A stretch of 64,000 nucleotides of DNA from Hormiphora californensis (taxonomy: Eukaryota > Ctenophora > Tentaculata > Cydippida > Pleurobrachiidae), in NCBI GenBank assembly GCA_020137815.1, contig CM035351.1, positions 1,097,751-1,161,750 on the forward strand. Direction: 5' to 3'. Under the pieces are notes generated by a model. It did not search any database. It had not been told where the DNA came from and saw nothing but the letters and a program-made list of their open reading frames with translations. Positions 18,688-60,975 of the stretch are shown here, in pieces (position 1 is the first letter of the stretch; every line of letters starts with the position of its first letter). Both the position numbers and the translations under genes were made by a program.

Positions 18688-19190
18688 GTTACGATCTGGG
18701 TGTTTGGTGGCCTGTTTACAGGTGCACGCTGCCAAAAAAGTTGATTCACTAAAACGGCTCTAACCGCCAAACCACTCAACCGTTTTGGCTAGTTCAAAGT
18801 TTATCTGGTAGGGAATGTCAAGGCCTAACCCCAACCCAAACCCCAACCCTAACCCTAACCCTACCTTAGCCCTAACCCTAAAAAACCGTTTGTCAGCACT
18901 CACGAAACACCCAGATTTTAACGCTGGCCAAGGGGGGCGGGCGCCGTTACGATCTGGGTGTTTGGTGGCCTGTTTACAGGTGCGCGCTGCCAAAAAAGTT
19001 GATTCACTAAAACGGCTCTAACCGCCGAACCACTCAACCGTTTTGGCTAATTCAAAGTTTATCTGGTAGGGAATGTCAGCGGCCTAACCCCAACCCAAAC
19101 CAACCCTAACCCTAACCCTACTTTAGCCCTAACCCTAAAAAACCGTTTGTCAGCACTCACGAAACACCCAGATTTTAACGCTGGCCGCGT
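18688..19190. repeat. Tandem duplication of a foldback unit carrying telomere-like TTAGGG repeats, 258-bp period
   Basis: GTTACGATCTGGGTGTTTGG occurs at 18688 and 18946. Each unit ends with AAACACCCAGATTTTAACG, the near-complement of its own start, so each is a foldback. Each contains five to six CCCTAA/CCCAAC copies (18832-18884, 19085-19137). The arrangement suggests one MITE inserted beside another of its kind, or unequal exchange. Confidence 0.8.
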
Positions 19191-19447
19191 ATGCCAACCA
19201 AGACTCACCACAGCATGATAGGACATGATCCGTTTCAGGAGTGATATTAAGGATTCTCTTGTACTGGACGTTTCACAATTCACAGTATCACAGTATCACG
19301 TTTGAAGATCTTGCGTGATATCGGTGTGTCTTCAACTACGGGTTTATGTCGTTTAATGCTATGCTGACGGTCTGATAGGTTGCTTGTAAGTTGTACTCTG
19401 TAGGTCTTAGAGAATTTATTGACATGTTCCTTGTCTGTCAGCTCTCA

Positions 19448-19502
19448 CACCGGGCCGAAGGCCCGGTGCGAGCTTACGCGAGCCCGAAGGGCGAGCGTAA
19501 GC
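19448..19502. other. Two adjacent strong GC hairpins with GAA loops
   Basis: CACCGGGCC-GAA-GGCCCGGTG (19448-19468) is a perfect 9-bp stem. GCTTACGC-GA-GCCC-GAA-GGGC-GA-GCGTAAGC (19472-19502) is a second stem with a symmetric GA/GA internal loop. A shorter form of the surrounding sequence without the hairpins occurs at about 26373-26410. Confidence 0.7.
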
Positions 19503-21016
19503 GCTCAAGTGCGCTCAAGTGCCGATAGACAGACTGCGTAGCATGGCAAAGAATTTAGTGTGTTGGTTTACAGTAAGCCTGAAGTGAATATACTTAATTC
19601 TTAGCTTAATTCTTATACTGCATGATCGGGTTTGAAATATACCAGTTATTCATACCGACCAATACATTTATGTTCATTTGAATTTGCTTAAAATAAATGC
19701 CAATACATAATGAAATCTAAATATGATTTCTCAATTTGTTGAGGATCACGTGGTAAAATAGCAACACCTAATTCGGTCGTCCGTAGGACATCAACGAATC
19801 TCAGTAGGAAAGTTCTGCGTTCAGGCTCCAACCGCAGACGATTTATGCTTGCTGCCGACTCTGAAACATCGCTTAAGGATCATCTTGCAACATGCACAAG
19901 GATGCAATGTATCAAACGCACTTTATTTAAACGGACACGGGACTCTTAGTTTTACAATCACACTTGTACGGGCAACAGTAAGCTGTGTTGTTCTATACTA
20001 GTCTATAGAGTTCAGTGTTCAGTGTTGTTCTAGTCTCTAGTGCTGGTGGAATTTGTCCGCCCCTCCCGGCCCTGGAGAGACAGTGAGGGAGAGAGGGAGG
20101 GGAGCTGTGCATTTACTATTCTGGAATAATATATCATCACGTTTGCATCATTGCAATTCACAGCTCCCCCTTGCTCCCTATCTCTCCCCATCTCTCTCCT
20201 ATCTCTCTCCCCCTATCTCTCTGTGAATGATCTGCAATATTATCCGGTGACATATGAGAGAGAGTTTGGTGATGCGGGTGTGTGTGTAGCCTGGAGCATG
20301 GGCCAATTTGAATTTGATTGCTCCCTAATTAGGCGACGTATCCTGTCTAGAATTTTATTAGGTGACTTGAGAGGTTGCTCTTCCTCAACGGCCCCTTTGC
20401 TTTATTTTCTCTCTCACTGTAGAATTAATATGAATCTCCCTCCCTCGCTCTCTCTTTCTCCCTCTTTCTTTTGTTTTTCTGACTGTTGACTTTTTTCAAA
20501 TGTCAAAAATATATTTTAGATCATCTTCTTCGAGTGTCGCCCCTGATTAGATTGCCGGTTGCTTTAAAGAATCTTGTAATATTCTTGCAGCGTCTTAATA
20601 TTATCACCTTTATGTAATCTGCATGGGTCTTGAACTACATAAATCTGCAAGTTTAAATTCGGAAAGTCTAGACACGAGATGGGGTATAAAGTTTCACTTT
20701 CCCTCACTTTCTCTCAAACTCTCTCCGAGCAGGTCCACCGGGTGGCATGGATCAATCAGCTAAATTCAACTATCATCATCTTGGAAAGATAGATAGAGAG
20801 AGAGAGAGTGAAAGAGAGAGTGAGAGAAAGATAGTGAGAGAGAGAGAGAAATTTTCTTGATATTTTGGTTTGTGTAGTTGCCCATCCTTCTCGACATGCC
20901 CAGGCCTCATAATTATTAGAGGGCCACAATCCTTCTAGCTTTTTTTAATTTAAAATTCCTGGCTTTTATTTATTTTTTATGATCTTTCTGAAATAATTCA
21001 TTCTTCAGATAGGAAT
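19503..21016 (+). other. Intergenic, upstream of the secreted multidomain gene
   Basis: About 1.5 kb with no gene. It holds CT-rich runs, a short inverted repeat around AGGGGAGCTGTG (20099) and CACAGCTCCCCCT (20159), and presumably the promoter and 5' UTR of the gene starting at 21017. I cannot point to a defined core promoter. Confidence 0.4.
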
Positions 21017-34829
<13,813 letters not shown>

Positions 34830-36754
34830 AGGATTGGGACCATAATTGGGACCGTGGACACACATGTTGATATAGGACACAATATAGATGGATCAGACGG
34901 CGCTACCTCGCTACTACTAGATTTAGACCGTGAAATGGGTTGTTGGGGCCAGTTATTTTTACCTGTACTATACTAATTTGTATATTTTTACGGAGCCTAT
35001 TCTACCACTAAAACACTAGAGGAGAGAGACGTACACTAATTTATATTTACAGACATCTACTCGATCACTTTGAGCATCTTCAAGTTTTTAGATGATTCTG
35101 AAACACCTGTTGAGTGACTGTCATAATTTGGAAATTATAAATACAGAGACGTAAACACTATTTACCAAGAGGATGATGTTCTTCTAGAGTTTATACCCCA
35201 GTTTTTATCTCACAACCACTGCAAACACTGTTTGCCAAACAGCTTTATTTTTCTAGATTTTATAGCTTTTTTAACCGTATTTTACACTTTTACATTCCTG
35301 AAGCTCCAGATATGATGCACATATATGTACACTGTATAATACAGAACCTAAATGTTAAATTCTGTTAAATACTAGCCAGGCATCTGCATCTGCTGCTATC
35401 TTGTTGAGTAAGGGCTAGGATGCACCCTGTATGGCGGCGCCATACCCCATTTGATTATCAGTGCGCTCAGATGGGTCGCGGCGCCAGACAGGGTGCACCC
35501 GGGTGGCACTATTCACCCAAAATCAACCCTTCTCCATCCCATACTCAACAACTGCTGTCCATGCCCAATATTATGAACCGTACGCGTATGGCGTACAATG
35601 CTAAAAAGCATGCTACTACTATCATAGGTCATTAGCTGCTAGAGTTTGAGAGTGAACAGTGAAACCTATACACTGTTGTAATATTGAGAGCCTGGTAAGC
35701 ATATATAATGGAATTGCACTATTTCATATTCTGAGAATTCTTCCCCCATGATTAACCGTTTGTGTTTCGTACTTCTATCTTGAAACAGATGGGGCAGCTA
35801 GTGGCATTGACAAGCCAATGAAGCAACTTTCAGTGCGATGCCACATCGCCCCGCTCAAAGAGTGGGAGAATGGCTCAGCATGATCCCTGACTCAACTATC
35901 ATGATCTCCTTTATGTTCGATGTTATGCTGTCAGGCCAATGCTCTGACCACAGTTCTCGCGCACTCCGAGAATGGGTCAGGTGGTTCAGATGGGTCAGAT
36001 GGGGTCGGCAGCGCCAAGCAAACGGTGTATGTTCGAACCTTCGCCCCTCTGGCAAGTGGCATGGTAGTGGCTGTTTGCCGGTAGTGACTGTCTGGTGCGC
36101 ATAGCATTGTCAGGATCCCCATTTTGAGAATGAAAACCTTTCTGACGACGCCAGACCCTGATTTGATCCTCAAAGACAGTGCGCTCAGATGCTGTCAGAG
36201 CATTGGCCTGACCAAATTCTCATTTTTTTAATGAGAGAACCGCGGTCAGAGCATTGTCCTGACAGCTCAGATGGGGTCTGTGGCGCCAGGAAGATCAAAA
36301 CGGGGTATGGCAGCGTCAGACAGGGTAGTGGTAACAAATTAAAACGCGATAAAATTTGGGGTTTTTGGTAAGAAAACTAAACATTTTTTACAGTCGATTA
36401 AAGTTAACATCAATTATATTTCATTCATTGTCCATACGTCAGACCTCTGATACTCACACTGACACACCAACACTCTAGGGAAACCAGGGGTAGAATCATT
36501 TAAATCCATGTCAAACCGTGTCACCCACACTAACACACATAGACAGACACACTCACTCACACAGTTCACACGAACTCGTAAAACAACATCGAATGAAAAT
36601 TTGTATCAAACCAGCTCCTATTGAGTACTAGTGTTCCCACGAGTTCTCTCATACTCATTAACACAAAAGTCAATAACGCAGCGTGGTGCAAAGCAAGGCA
36701 CGGCCTGTGTCCCCTCAGCTAACTATAACAAAACACGTTGCATTTTCATATCAG
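34830..36754. other. Intergenic region between convergent genes, with several inverted repeats
   Basis: No gene. It contains a MITE at about 35403-35549 with TTGTTGAGTAAGG termini, and diverged inverted copies of GTCAGAGCATTGGCCTGAC at 35927-36275, some with GCGCCAGACAGGGT next to them. Both flanking genes end here (plus-strand stop 34829, minus-strand stop 36755). Confidence 0.6.
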
Positions 36755-53823
<17,069 letters not shown>

Positions 53824-54555
53824 TCTCGCCACACTGCCGCTCCCTCAAGTGTTTTATAAAAACTAAGACATTTACTGAAGAGAGATCAAGAACATAACGG
53901 TAACGCAAGACATTAGACACTGTTAATTAAATTTCACATACATAATTGAGACTTTAAGCGGTATCAAAAAATGCAAAATTCAGATTTTCCATTCGCTCAT
54001 TGAGATATATATTATATTTATTGTCCGACTATTCGTTCTATGAAAGATTTACAAGAGAGTAGTGACTCGTACGGAAAAAAGGTGACCTGTCACCCGTCAC
54101 CGGTGGTCGGTGACTTTTTACGAGTGTAAAAATCGAAAAGACAAGAAAAAAAAGAGACTGAAAAAGAAAACAGCTTCACCTTTTTTATCTGGCTGCATGT
54201 GTTGCATGCACCGCATGGCGTGATAATGTAACGCGCTAAAATTGTGTCAACTACGCTGCTTTTAACGCCGCGCGATCACTTTTTGCACAAATAAAAAAGT
54301 TTGAGAAATTTGCTAAAAATTTCCGAAAATTTCCGAGCCTTTTTAAGAAGTTTTTAAAAATCTTTGTGATCGGTCTCTCTGAAACAGTTTTAGCCATTAT
54401 TCGCCCTTTCTGAAGAAGGGGCATATTCCTTGGAGTGTCAACCCCCGTAAATCACTTGTCGAATGAGTTTTTCCTTGAAATAGAAAATTTGTTTTCTTTG
54501 TTTTTGTTGTCAATCTTCCTCACACTAACTATTTCCTCCTAAATTATAGGATAGA
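53824..54555. promoter_or_regulatory. Divergent intergenic region between JAK-like exon A and SETDB1-like gene
   Basis: 732 bases separate the two ATGs on opposite strands, so a shared or bidirectional promoter is likely by position. A short palindromic cluster around 54090-54115 (GTGACCTGTCACCCGTCACC, GGTCGGTGAC) is the only obvious structure. A pyrimidine tract ending ATTATAG lies eight bases before the SETDB1-like ATG and may be a 3' splice site of a 5' UTR intron. Confidence 0.4.
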
Positions 54556-57500
54556 ATGACCAGAAATGTCCTATCCTCACTACCCACGACCACCTTTGAA
54601 CGTCTACCCTCCAAATGTGACCTGCCTATGACCTCGACACTCCCCCCAAATCCACCCCTGACTGTGATTCCAGCTGGGACGAACGTCCTTGCATTTTATC
54701 AGGACTTTGCCTGGTACTTTGGTGTCGTTCAGAATTACAGTGTCTCTCGTAATGGCTCTGTCATGTACGAGGTGCTGTTTCGGTCGGGCGAGGTACGGAC
54801 AGTTGGTACAAATCAGGTATTAAACAGCCAATCCAACAACCACTACATTGACGTCGGCAGTAGGGTGGTAGTTCAACATCCCACCAAGTCCATGCTGATA
54901 TCATCTCTGGTAGCCGAACTTCCCTCCGTTGAAAATATGTTTCGGTACCTTCTCTTCCTCGACGATGGTGCGGCTTGCTACAAAACAAAGGACAAGTTAT
55001 GGGTCATCAACCTCATTGAAAATCCTGTCATGATGCTCCCACTGCCCCTACAAGACATTCATCCAGGAATACTTTGCCATGAACGGAACCTCGATAAAAC
55101 TGCTCAACCTAGGCACCCAATGATTCTGTCGTCTTTGTAAATTATGATGGAGTCAGTTATCAGTACACGGGCAAGGTGGTGGAAGTTGATTGTAACGTGG
55201 TTCTAGTGCGGTATAGCTTGGCAACGGGCAGCCTTGCTGAGGAATGGATACACAGGGGTTCCAACAGGATCATATCATATGGACACAATCCAAATCCTTT
55301 CAATACCGTACACGATCAAAAGGGTAATGGAATGTCCAAAATGGCAGGTTTAAACCTGCCGATGAGTTTGGGAGAGGGGACCGCTGGGCGGGGAGTCCTG
55401 GACGATGCTACCTCAGTTATCAAGTCACCGCTAAAAGGAAAACCATACATGGTGCCACCGAATTTTGATCCCTTCATGTTTTCAGAGGAGGGAGATGCTG
55501 TCTCGAAGGCTGCGAAATATTCGAGTTTCAACTCCTGGCCCGTTCATAACAACGTCCCCACATCCACCATCTACAGTGAACAGCAACCACCAGCACCATA
55601 CAAACCAGAACCGTACAAGCCACAGCCAATTCCCGTACCACAGTCACCCATTCTAATACCAGACGAAAGTCCAGTGAAATCTGTCCCAGCTTTTGATAGT
55701 CCCTCATCGAACCAATTTTATCCTGACCCGATTTCCAGTAGTCAGTCGTCAACAAAATCGTTCCAAGAGAACATAGAAGATTCTCCAAATGTTTCCTGTT
55801 CACCCTCATCCTTCAAACCAACCTCCTCTGTATTCGCGTGGAATGAAGAAAGCACTTCTCGACGACGATTGAATTTCAGTCCCAAAATTAACACAGATCT
55901 AGATGTGGAGTTTGACTTTGCAGATTCAATCCTGAATACTCCAGTCTCAACCAGTGTATCGGGTTTACCTTCTCCAGTGATCAAAGAAGAAATTAAACCA
56001 GAGATCATAACGATAGAACCGTCACCGATCAAACAGCCGCCCACACCACCACCCCCACTAATGGCATTACCAGCTCCTGAGGTTGTGATGATCGATGATG
56101 AAGAGGAAGAGGAGTTACAAGAGGATGATGAGGAAGAGGAGGAATATGAAATACTGCCCCTTCTCCCGCCCCCTCCAGCCCTTGAGATGAAGGTAGACCC
56201 GGGAATCATCGATGTAAAGCCTCCTCTTCCAATGATACTCCATCAGGAGGCATGTGATCCGCTCCTCTCTGCTGGTGTCGAGTGTACTTCCACCCAGAAT
56301 GGAAATGTGATCGAGGTTCACGTAACAAGTGGTGATAACGGAGAGTGTATCTCTCTTGACCCCTCATCAATCGAGATTGTCACTGCTCCCGCCGAGACTG
56401 AAGATGACACTCGACCCTTTTCCCCCGTTGTCATCATTTCCTCGCCAGTTTCCAGTAACGGTAGCAAATCCCGGAAGAGACGGTTGGTTACATCCCCTGC
56501 AAAGTCAATACCAAAGATGCGGATTAACCTGCGGGCACTAAACGATCACCAAACATCCAAAGCAGCCGCCCAGAAGTGTGTAAAACGTGCAAGGAAGCAG
56601 CAGTCAAAGGAGAGTAAGGACACGAAACAGTCAATTGCGGAAAAAAGAAGAAAGATAGCAAAAATCCCACTAACGGAACAAAACATCAGATCGCTGTGGA
56701 AGAAGAAAGAGTCAATCAAAATAAACTCAGAAGCTCGGATCTCAAAATGGTGTGCACCCTGGTCTCGGCTCATGAAGGGGCAAGTTATCAGCCGTTGAGA
56801 GGCCGTCTCTTGACAACTAACGGGATACCATCAGGTCCTGATCCAGTGGGACTGCTGATGGAGAAGATAGGGGATGAGGAGTTAGAGGAGGGGGAGTTGG
56901 AGGAGGGTGAAATAGGAGAGGAGGAGAGTGAGGTTGAGGAGGTAGAGGCACCAAAACCTCACACTTGTTCAATACTGTGTAATGTATATGAAAAAGGGGG
57001 TAGTAGTACATCAACTAGGATCCCCCTTGTTTTACCCTGTGACAACGGCTGGAGAAGAGACATTATCAGAGGGTGTATCGTGTACACTGCCCCTTGTGGC
57101 ATCAAATGTACCACATTGGGTCAAATTTCAACGCAGCTCTCCTTGTCCAAATGTACCAACCTATCAATCCACAACTTTTCATTCCACCTAGCGGTAACCC
57201 TGGAGACGGATCCTGCAAAACTCCCCTTCGAACCACTCTTCTCGGATAACGACCTATCCAATGGTCTGGAGCACGTCCCTGTCCCATTTGTCAGTAATAT
57301 AGGCCCTATCATCAAGTACAACTTCAGATACATGGTTGACCCCCAGCTACAGACCAAACACAACCGCGCTGAGGATCTCGCAGTCACGTGCACGTGCGAG
57401 ACATGCGAGGGTGATGGGTGTACCTGTATATCAACACTTATCCGGAGAGAGTGTAATGGAGGTTGTGGGTGTTCCATCACGTGCTCAAACAGGTGTGTTC

Positions 57501-58198
57501 AGCGGGGGCTCCGACACCAGCTGACTATATTTCAGGAGGATACGAGTTACAGGGTGGTGACCGTTCAGGATATCCCGCCAGAGGCATTTATCTGTTGTAT
57601 AGCAGGGGTGGTGAAGAGTGTGCCTGCAGACGAGGGAGAGGAGGAGTTTGTCTATTCTCTCGATCCTGCTCATTATAATGTGCCCTTAGAGGAGGCCCCG
57701 GAGGTGGAGAACGAGGAGGGGGAATCTGAAATAGCAGCATCCAAAGTGACTCGGAATTTCCTGCACGATGATAACAAGATTTCCCTTTCCTCATCATTAG
57801 AGCTTGCTGGTAGAGCATTTGACGGAGAGTTATCCCGGAACCCTTCCTATCTGAGCAGACAGTGGCTCCGAACTGCGATCACATTGAGACACCAGCGATC
57901 CCTTGCCGATACCACCCTCCAATCATCATATCCTTCATTGTTCACTAAAAAGCGGCCTGTAACCACCACACCCACAGCGACGGAGGCCCAAGCCCCTGAA
58001 ACAGTCAAAAAACTAATCTTGGACTGCTCAGAAAACGGGAACGTGGGTCGGTTTATACCAATATCAGATAAGCGTGGAAACGCAAAGATTGTGCCAGTTA
58101 TTGTCGACAACCCGGCCGTGCCCTGGTTGGCGGTTGTGTCAACTGACCTGATCGTGAGACAGAGTGAGATTGTAATCCGGAGGGGTAACCCAAGGTGA
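54556..58198 (+). CDS. SETDB1: SETDB1-like protein (Tudor, MBD, pre-SET, degenerate SET), intronless
   Basis: Three overlapping open frames (54556-55140, 55176-56798, 56696-58198) give one protein once single-base frame changes are allowed at C/G runs (near 55045, 55117 and 56775). Order: Tudor domains (FYQDFAWYFGVVQNYSV; FVNYDGVSYQYTGKVVEVD, EEWIHRGSNRI), a Pro-rich and acidic linker with a basic nuclear-type stretch (SRKRR, EKRRKIAK), MBD (NGWRRDIIRG, VYTAPCG), pre-SET cysteines (CTCETCEGDGCTC, CNGGCGCSITCSNRC) and a SET domain split by an insertion, as in SETDB1, which trimethylates histone H3 lysine 9. The SET core keeps ENGNVGRF and PWLAV but has lost the NHSC motif (PISD instead), the GWGIR SAM motif, the catalytic WDY and the whole post-SET. 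It is probably not an active methyltransferase. Confidence 0.78.
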
Positions 58199-58201
58199 CA
58201 G

Positions 58202-58265
58202 CACTGTAACATAAAGTGTTGTCATGGTGACATCACTGTAACATAAAGTGTTGTCATGGTGACGG
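58202..58265. repeat. 32-bp tandem duplication
   Basis: CACTGTAACATAAAGTGTTG at 58202 and 58234. It directly follows the SETDB1-like stop. The rest of 58266-58765 shows no gene apart from the 5' region of STAM. Confidence 0.85.
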
Positions 58266-58765
58266 TATATTCTTATTGGTGGTGGAGTTATTTTATTGTT
58301 ATTATTATTATTATTCAAACACACGTGCACCCTCCTCCTCGTGATATTGATAATTGTATAGATTTTTATTTGAGTTTTAGATTGAACAGAAATATAAAAT
58401 CTCCCGTTGTTTCAGTCTTACCCCCTTTTCCCTATAATCCCTATAATGCTATCCCCTTTCTTCCTCCTCTGATTTCATGACATTAATCGTTCCCATCTTT
58501 TATGCAGTATTGAGGTCTCATTGAGTTCCCATCTTTTACTAAACATGAACAGCCACCCCATTCTGATATAATGAACTAATAACTATCTTCCCCTGTTTCA
58601 ACCTCATTCTAACCCTCTCCATGTATTTTAGCCTGCTATGATCGACTGAGTGGCAATTGGAACTATCCACCCCGTATCCTGTGAACGGACTCACCACCCC
58701 GCTTCAATTACCGGGACAGAACAATAAAACACTCGATCGCTGAACACCCTGTTCGACGCCTCGCT

Positions 58766-60393
58766 ATGCCCATATTTGGCAGGCCGGGCCCGTTCGACGA
58801 GGCAGTCACGAAGATCTGCGATGTGGGAACTGAGAACGATGACTGGCAGCTGATCATGAATCTTTGTGATTCGGTCAACACGACCAAGGACGGTCCTAAA
58901 AACATAATGAGAGCCATTATGAAGCGAATCAAATCAGCGAATCCAATCCAGTTGGAACACGCTGTTACGCTACTGGATGCATGTGTTAACAATTGTAACA
59001 AGCCATTCCATTTGGAGCTGTGTACTAGAGCAACTGTGACAGAGTTGAAGGAGTATTTGACAAAGAACAAGGCTCCCAGCAAGGGAATCAACTCTCTGAA
59101 GGAGAACATGGTGAAGTGGAGTAAGGGATTCGGGGAGGACACCCAGCTATACCTCCTACAGGTGACCATCCTACAGCTCAAAAGCGAGGGGGTTACCTTC
59201 CCTAATGAGATAGGGGTTACACCCCCTATAAACCTACCTGCACCACCATCAGCCAGTGCTAGGAGGCAAGAGAATGAGGATGAAATGTTACGGAAAGCGA
59301 TTGAAGCGAGTCTGAAGCAGACTAGTGGGAGTGGTGCTGCCGGAAGTAGTGGTAACACCGGTGGAGGAAGTGGAGCAGGAGGGATTTATCCAACTTTCAC
59401 AGCTGATAAACCTCTCTCAACCGACCGAGAGTTGTTTAAAGTTCGTGCTTTGTATGATTTTGAGGCGGCTGAGGAGAACGAGATTACTTTTAAGTCAGGT
59501 GATATGATCAGTGTAACGGATAATGCTGACCAAAACTGGTGGAAAGGCAGGACTCCATCCAGCTCGGGGCTCTTCCCGGCTAACTTTGTAACTCGAGATC
59601 TGGCTGTAACTCCACCTCCAGACCCATCAACAGCGGCTCCTGCTCCTGCAGTTGCCAAGGTAACAGAGGTGAATCCTGGTCAGATTGACCTGTTGTTAGA
59701 GATGTTGAGGAAGGCTGATGCGACTGTGACTAATGCGGAGGAGGATAAGTTCGTTGAAGAACTGGAAACTTCCATGACTGTTCAGGAGGGCCTGGTCCAA
59801 GCGGAGTATGATCGACTGAAGGGTAAACACGATGAGTTAGATTCGATAAATGATGATATGAGCCGGGTGGTTGGGCTCTTTCATAAGCTGTTGAAGGAGG
59901 CCCCAGCAATGGCCCCCTGCTCCTGCTCCCCAGCCTATCCAGTACTCCTACCAGCCTACAGGCAGCACCACCTGCAATGAAAGCACCTGAACCTGCCCGA
60001 CAATTCCAACAACAACCACCTCCCACCATGGCCCAACCCCAACCTCCCCAGTTTATCCCGTACCACGATCCGTATAACATGGCTCCCCATCCCGGCATGC
60101 AACAACATCCTCCAGTGCCTCAACAACAGGGAGGTCCCTACCAACCACCACCCCATAGCCCGCCTCCTAGTTACAGCGGTAGAGAAACACCTGCTACAGC
60201 AGCAAGTGGACCTAGCAGCTACTGGTCCTCCTCCTCCTCAACAAGGCCTACTATCCCCCTCCTCCCAGCCAGGGTGGTCCATACTCGGCCCACCATCCCC
60301 ATCATGTGCCGTATCCAGGGAGGTCCTGCTCCTCATCCACCCCAGCAGTACACTAACATTGCACACGTGACTCCCGATGTCACAGGAACCTAA
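58766..60393 (+). CDS. STAM: STAM, signal transducing adaptor molecule (ESCRT-0 subunit)
   Basis: The first frame (58766-59980) codes MPIFGRPGPFDEAVTKICDV, a VHS domain to about residue 140, a UIM (DEMLRKAIEASL, about 173-186), an SH3 domain (ALYDFEAAEENEITFKSGDM, NWWKGR, GLFPANFV, about 212-266) and a GAT-like coiled coil (about 290-375). A single-base change in the C run near 59915 moves the reading to 59977-60393, which continues as a Pro/Gln/Tyr-rich tail (PPQFIPYHDPYNM, QQYTNI). Another change near 60235 seems to interrupt the tail. With HRS, STAM sorts ubiquitinated receptors at endosomes; STAMs were also named for JAK association. No intron is seen across the coding region. Conserved order and length support a functional gene with assembly errors. 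Confidence 0.9.
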
Positions 60394-60975
60394 CAACAAC
60401 CCACAATGAGAGAGGTGGAGAGAGAGCTTTTCTTGATTTTGTATTATCGCTTGTTTTTCTTTGCTGTCTCCGTAGTGTAGTCAGGGGGAATTGATTGGTT
60501 ACCATGGGAACTGAGAGAATGTTGTATAACTCGTGGGACCGGATCTTGTGTTGTTTGATTCTTTTTTCTAGTGAAGACAAGCTCGAGTTTGTTTGATGTT
60601 TTACAAAAGATACTTGAGGAATATAGTTAGAGGAACCTTGCTAGCTTGTATTGAGTAAGTGTGTGTGTGTTCGTCTGTGTGTTAGACAGAGTCTGTGTGT
60701 GTGATGAGTGTGTAAATCTATGTAAATTCCACTGATAAAGAATTGTTGTTCTGACCTAGAAAACAGATGAACTGTGTTTCTATGACTACCAGCCACTTTC
60801 CCTTTCTTCCTCTCGTTCCAAAGTTTCCAACTACCTGTCCATTGACCTTCCTTCTGTTTACCTGACCCATAAGCTAGCTAGATGTCCACAAATGTCCAAC
60901 AATCCATGACCTATCATGTCCCCATGTTCAACTCCCCTCACACCTCACCTATATATTAGCTAGCTAGATGTGCCC
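60394..60975 (+). other. 3' region of STAM and upstream region of the UBE4-like gene
   Basis: No gene. Contains a GTGTGT-rich stretch (60655-60710) and two AGCTAGCTAGATGT-type repeats near 60870 and 60955 just before the next start codon. Confidence 0.4.

Noticed and set aside
18832-19137. Chromosome end
   Set aside because: TTAGGG-like runs are short, imperfect and internal to duplicated foldback units, with genes on both sides.
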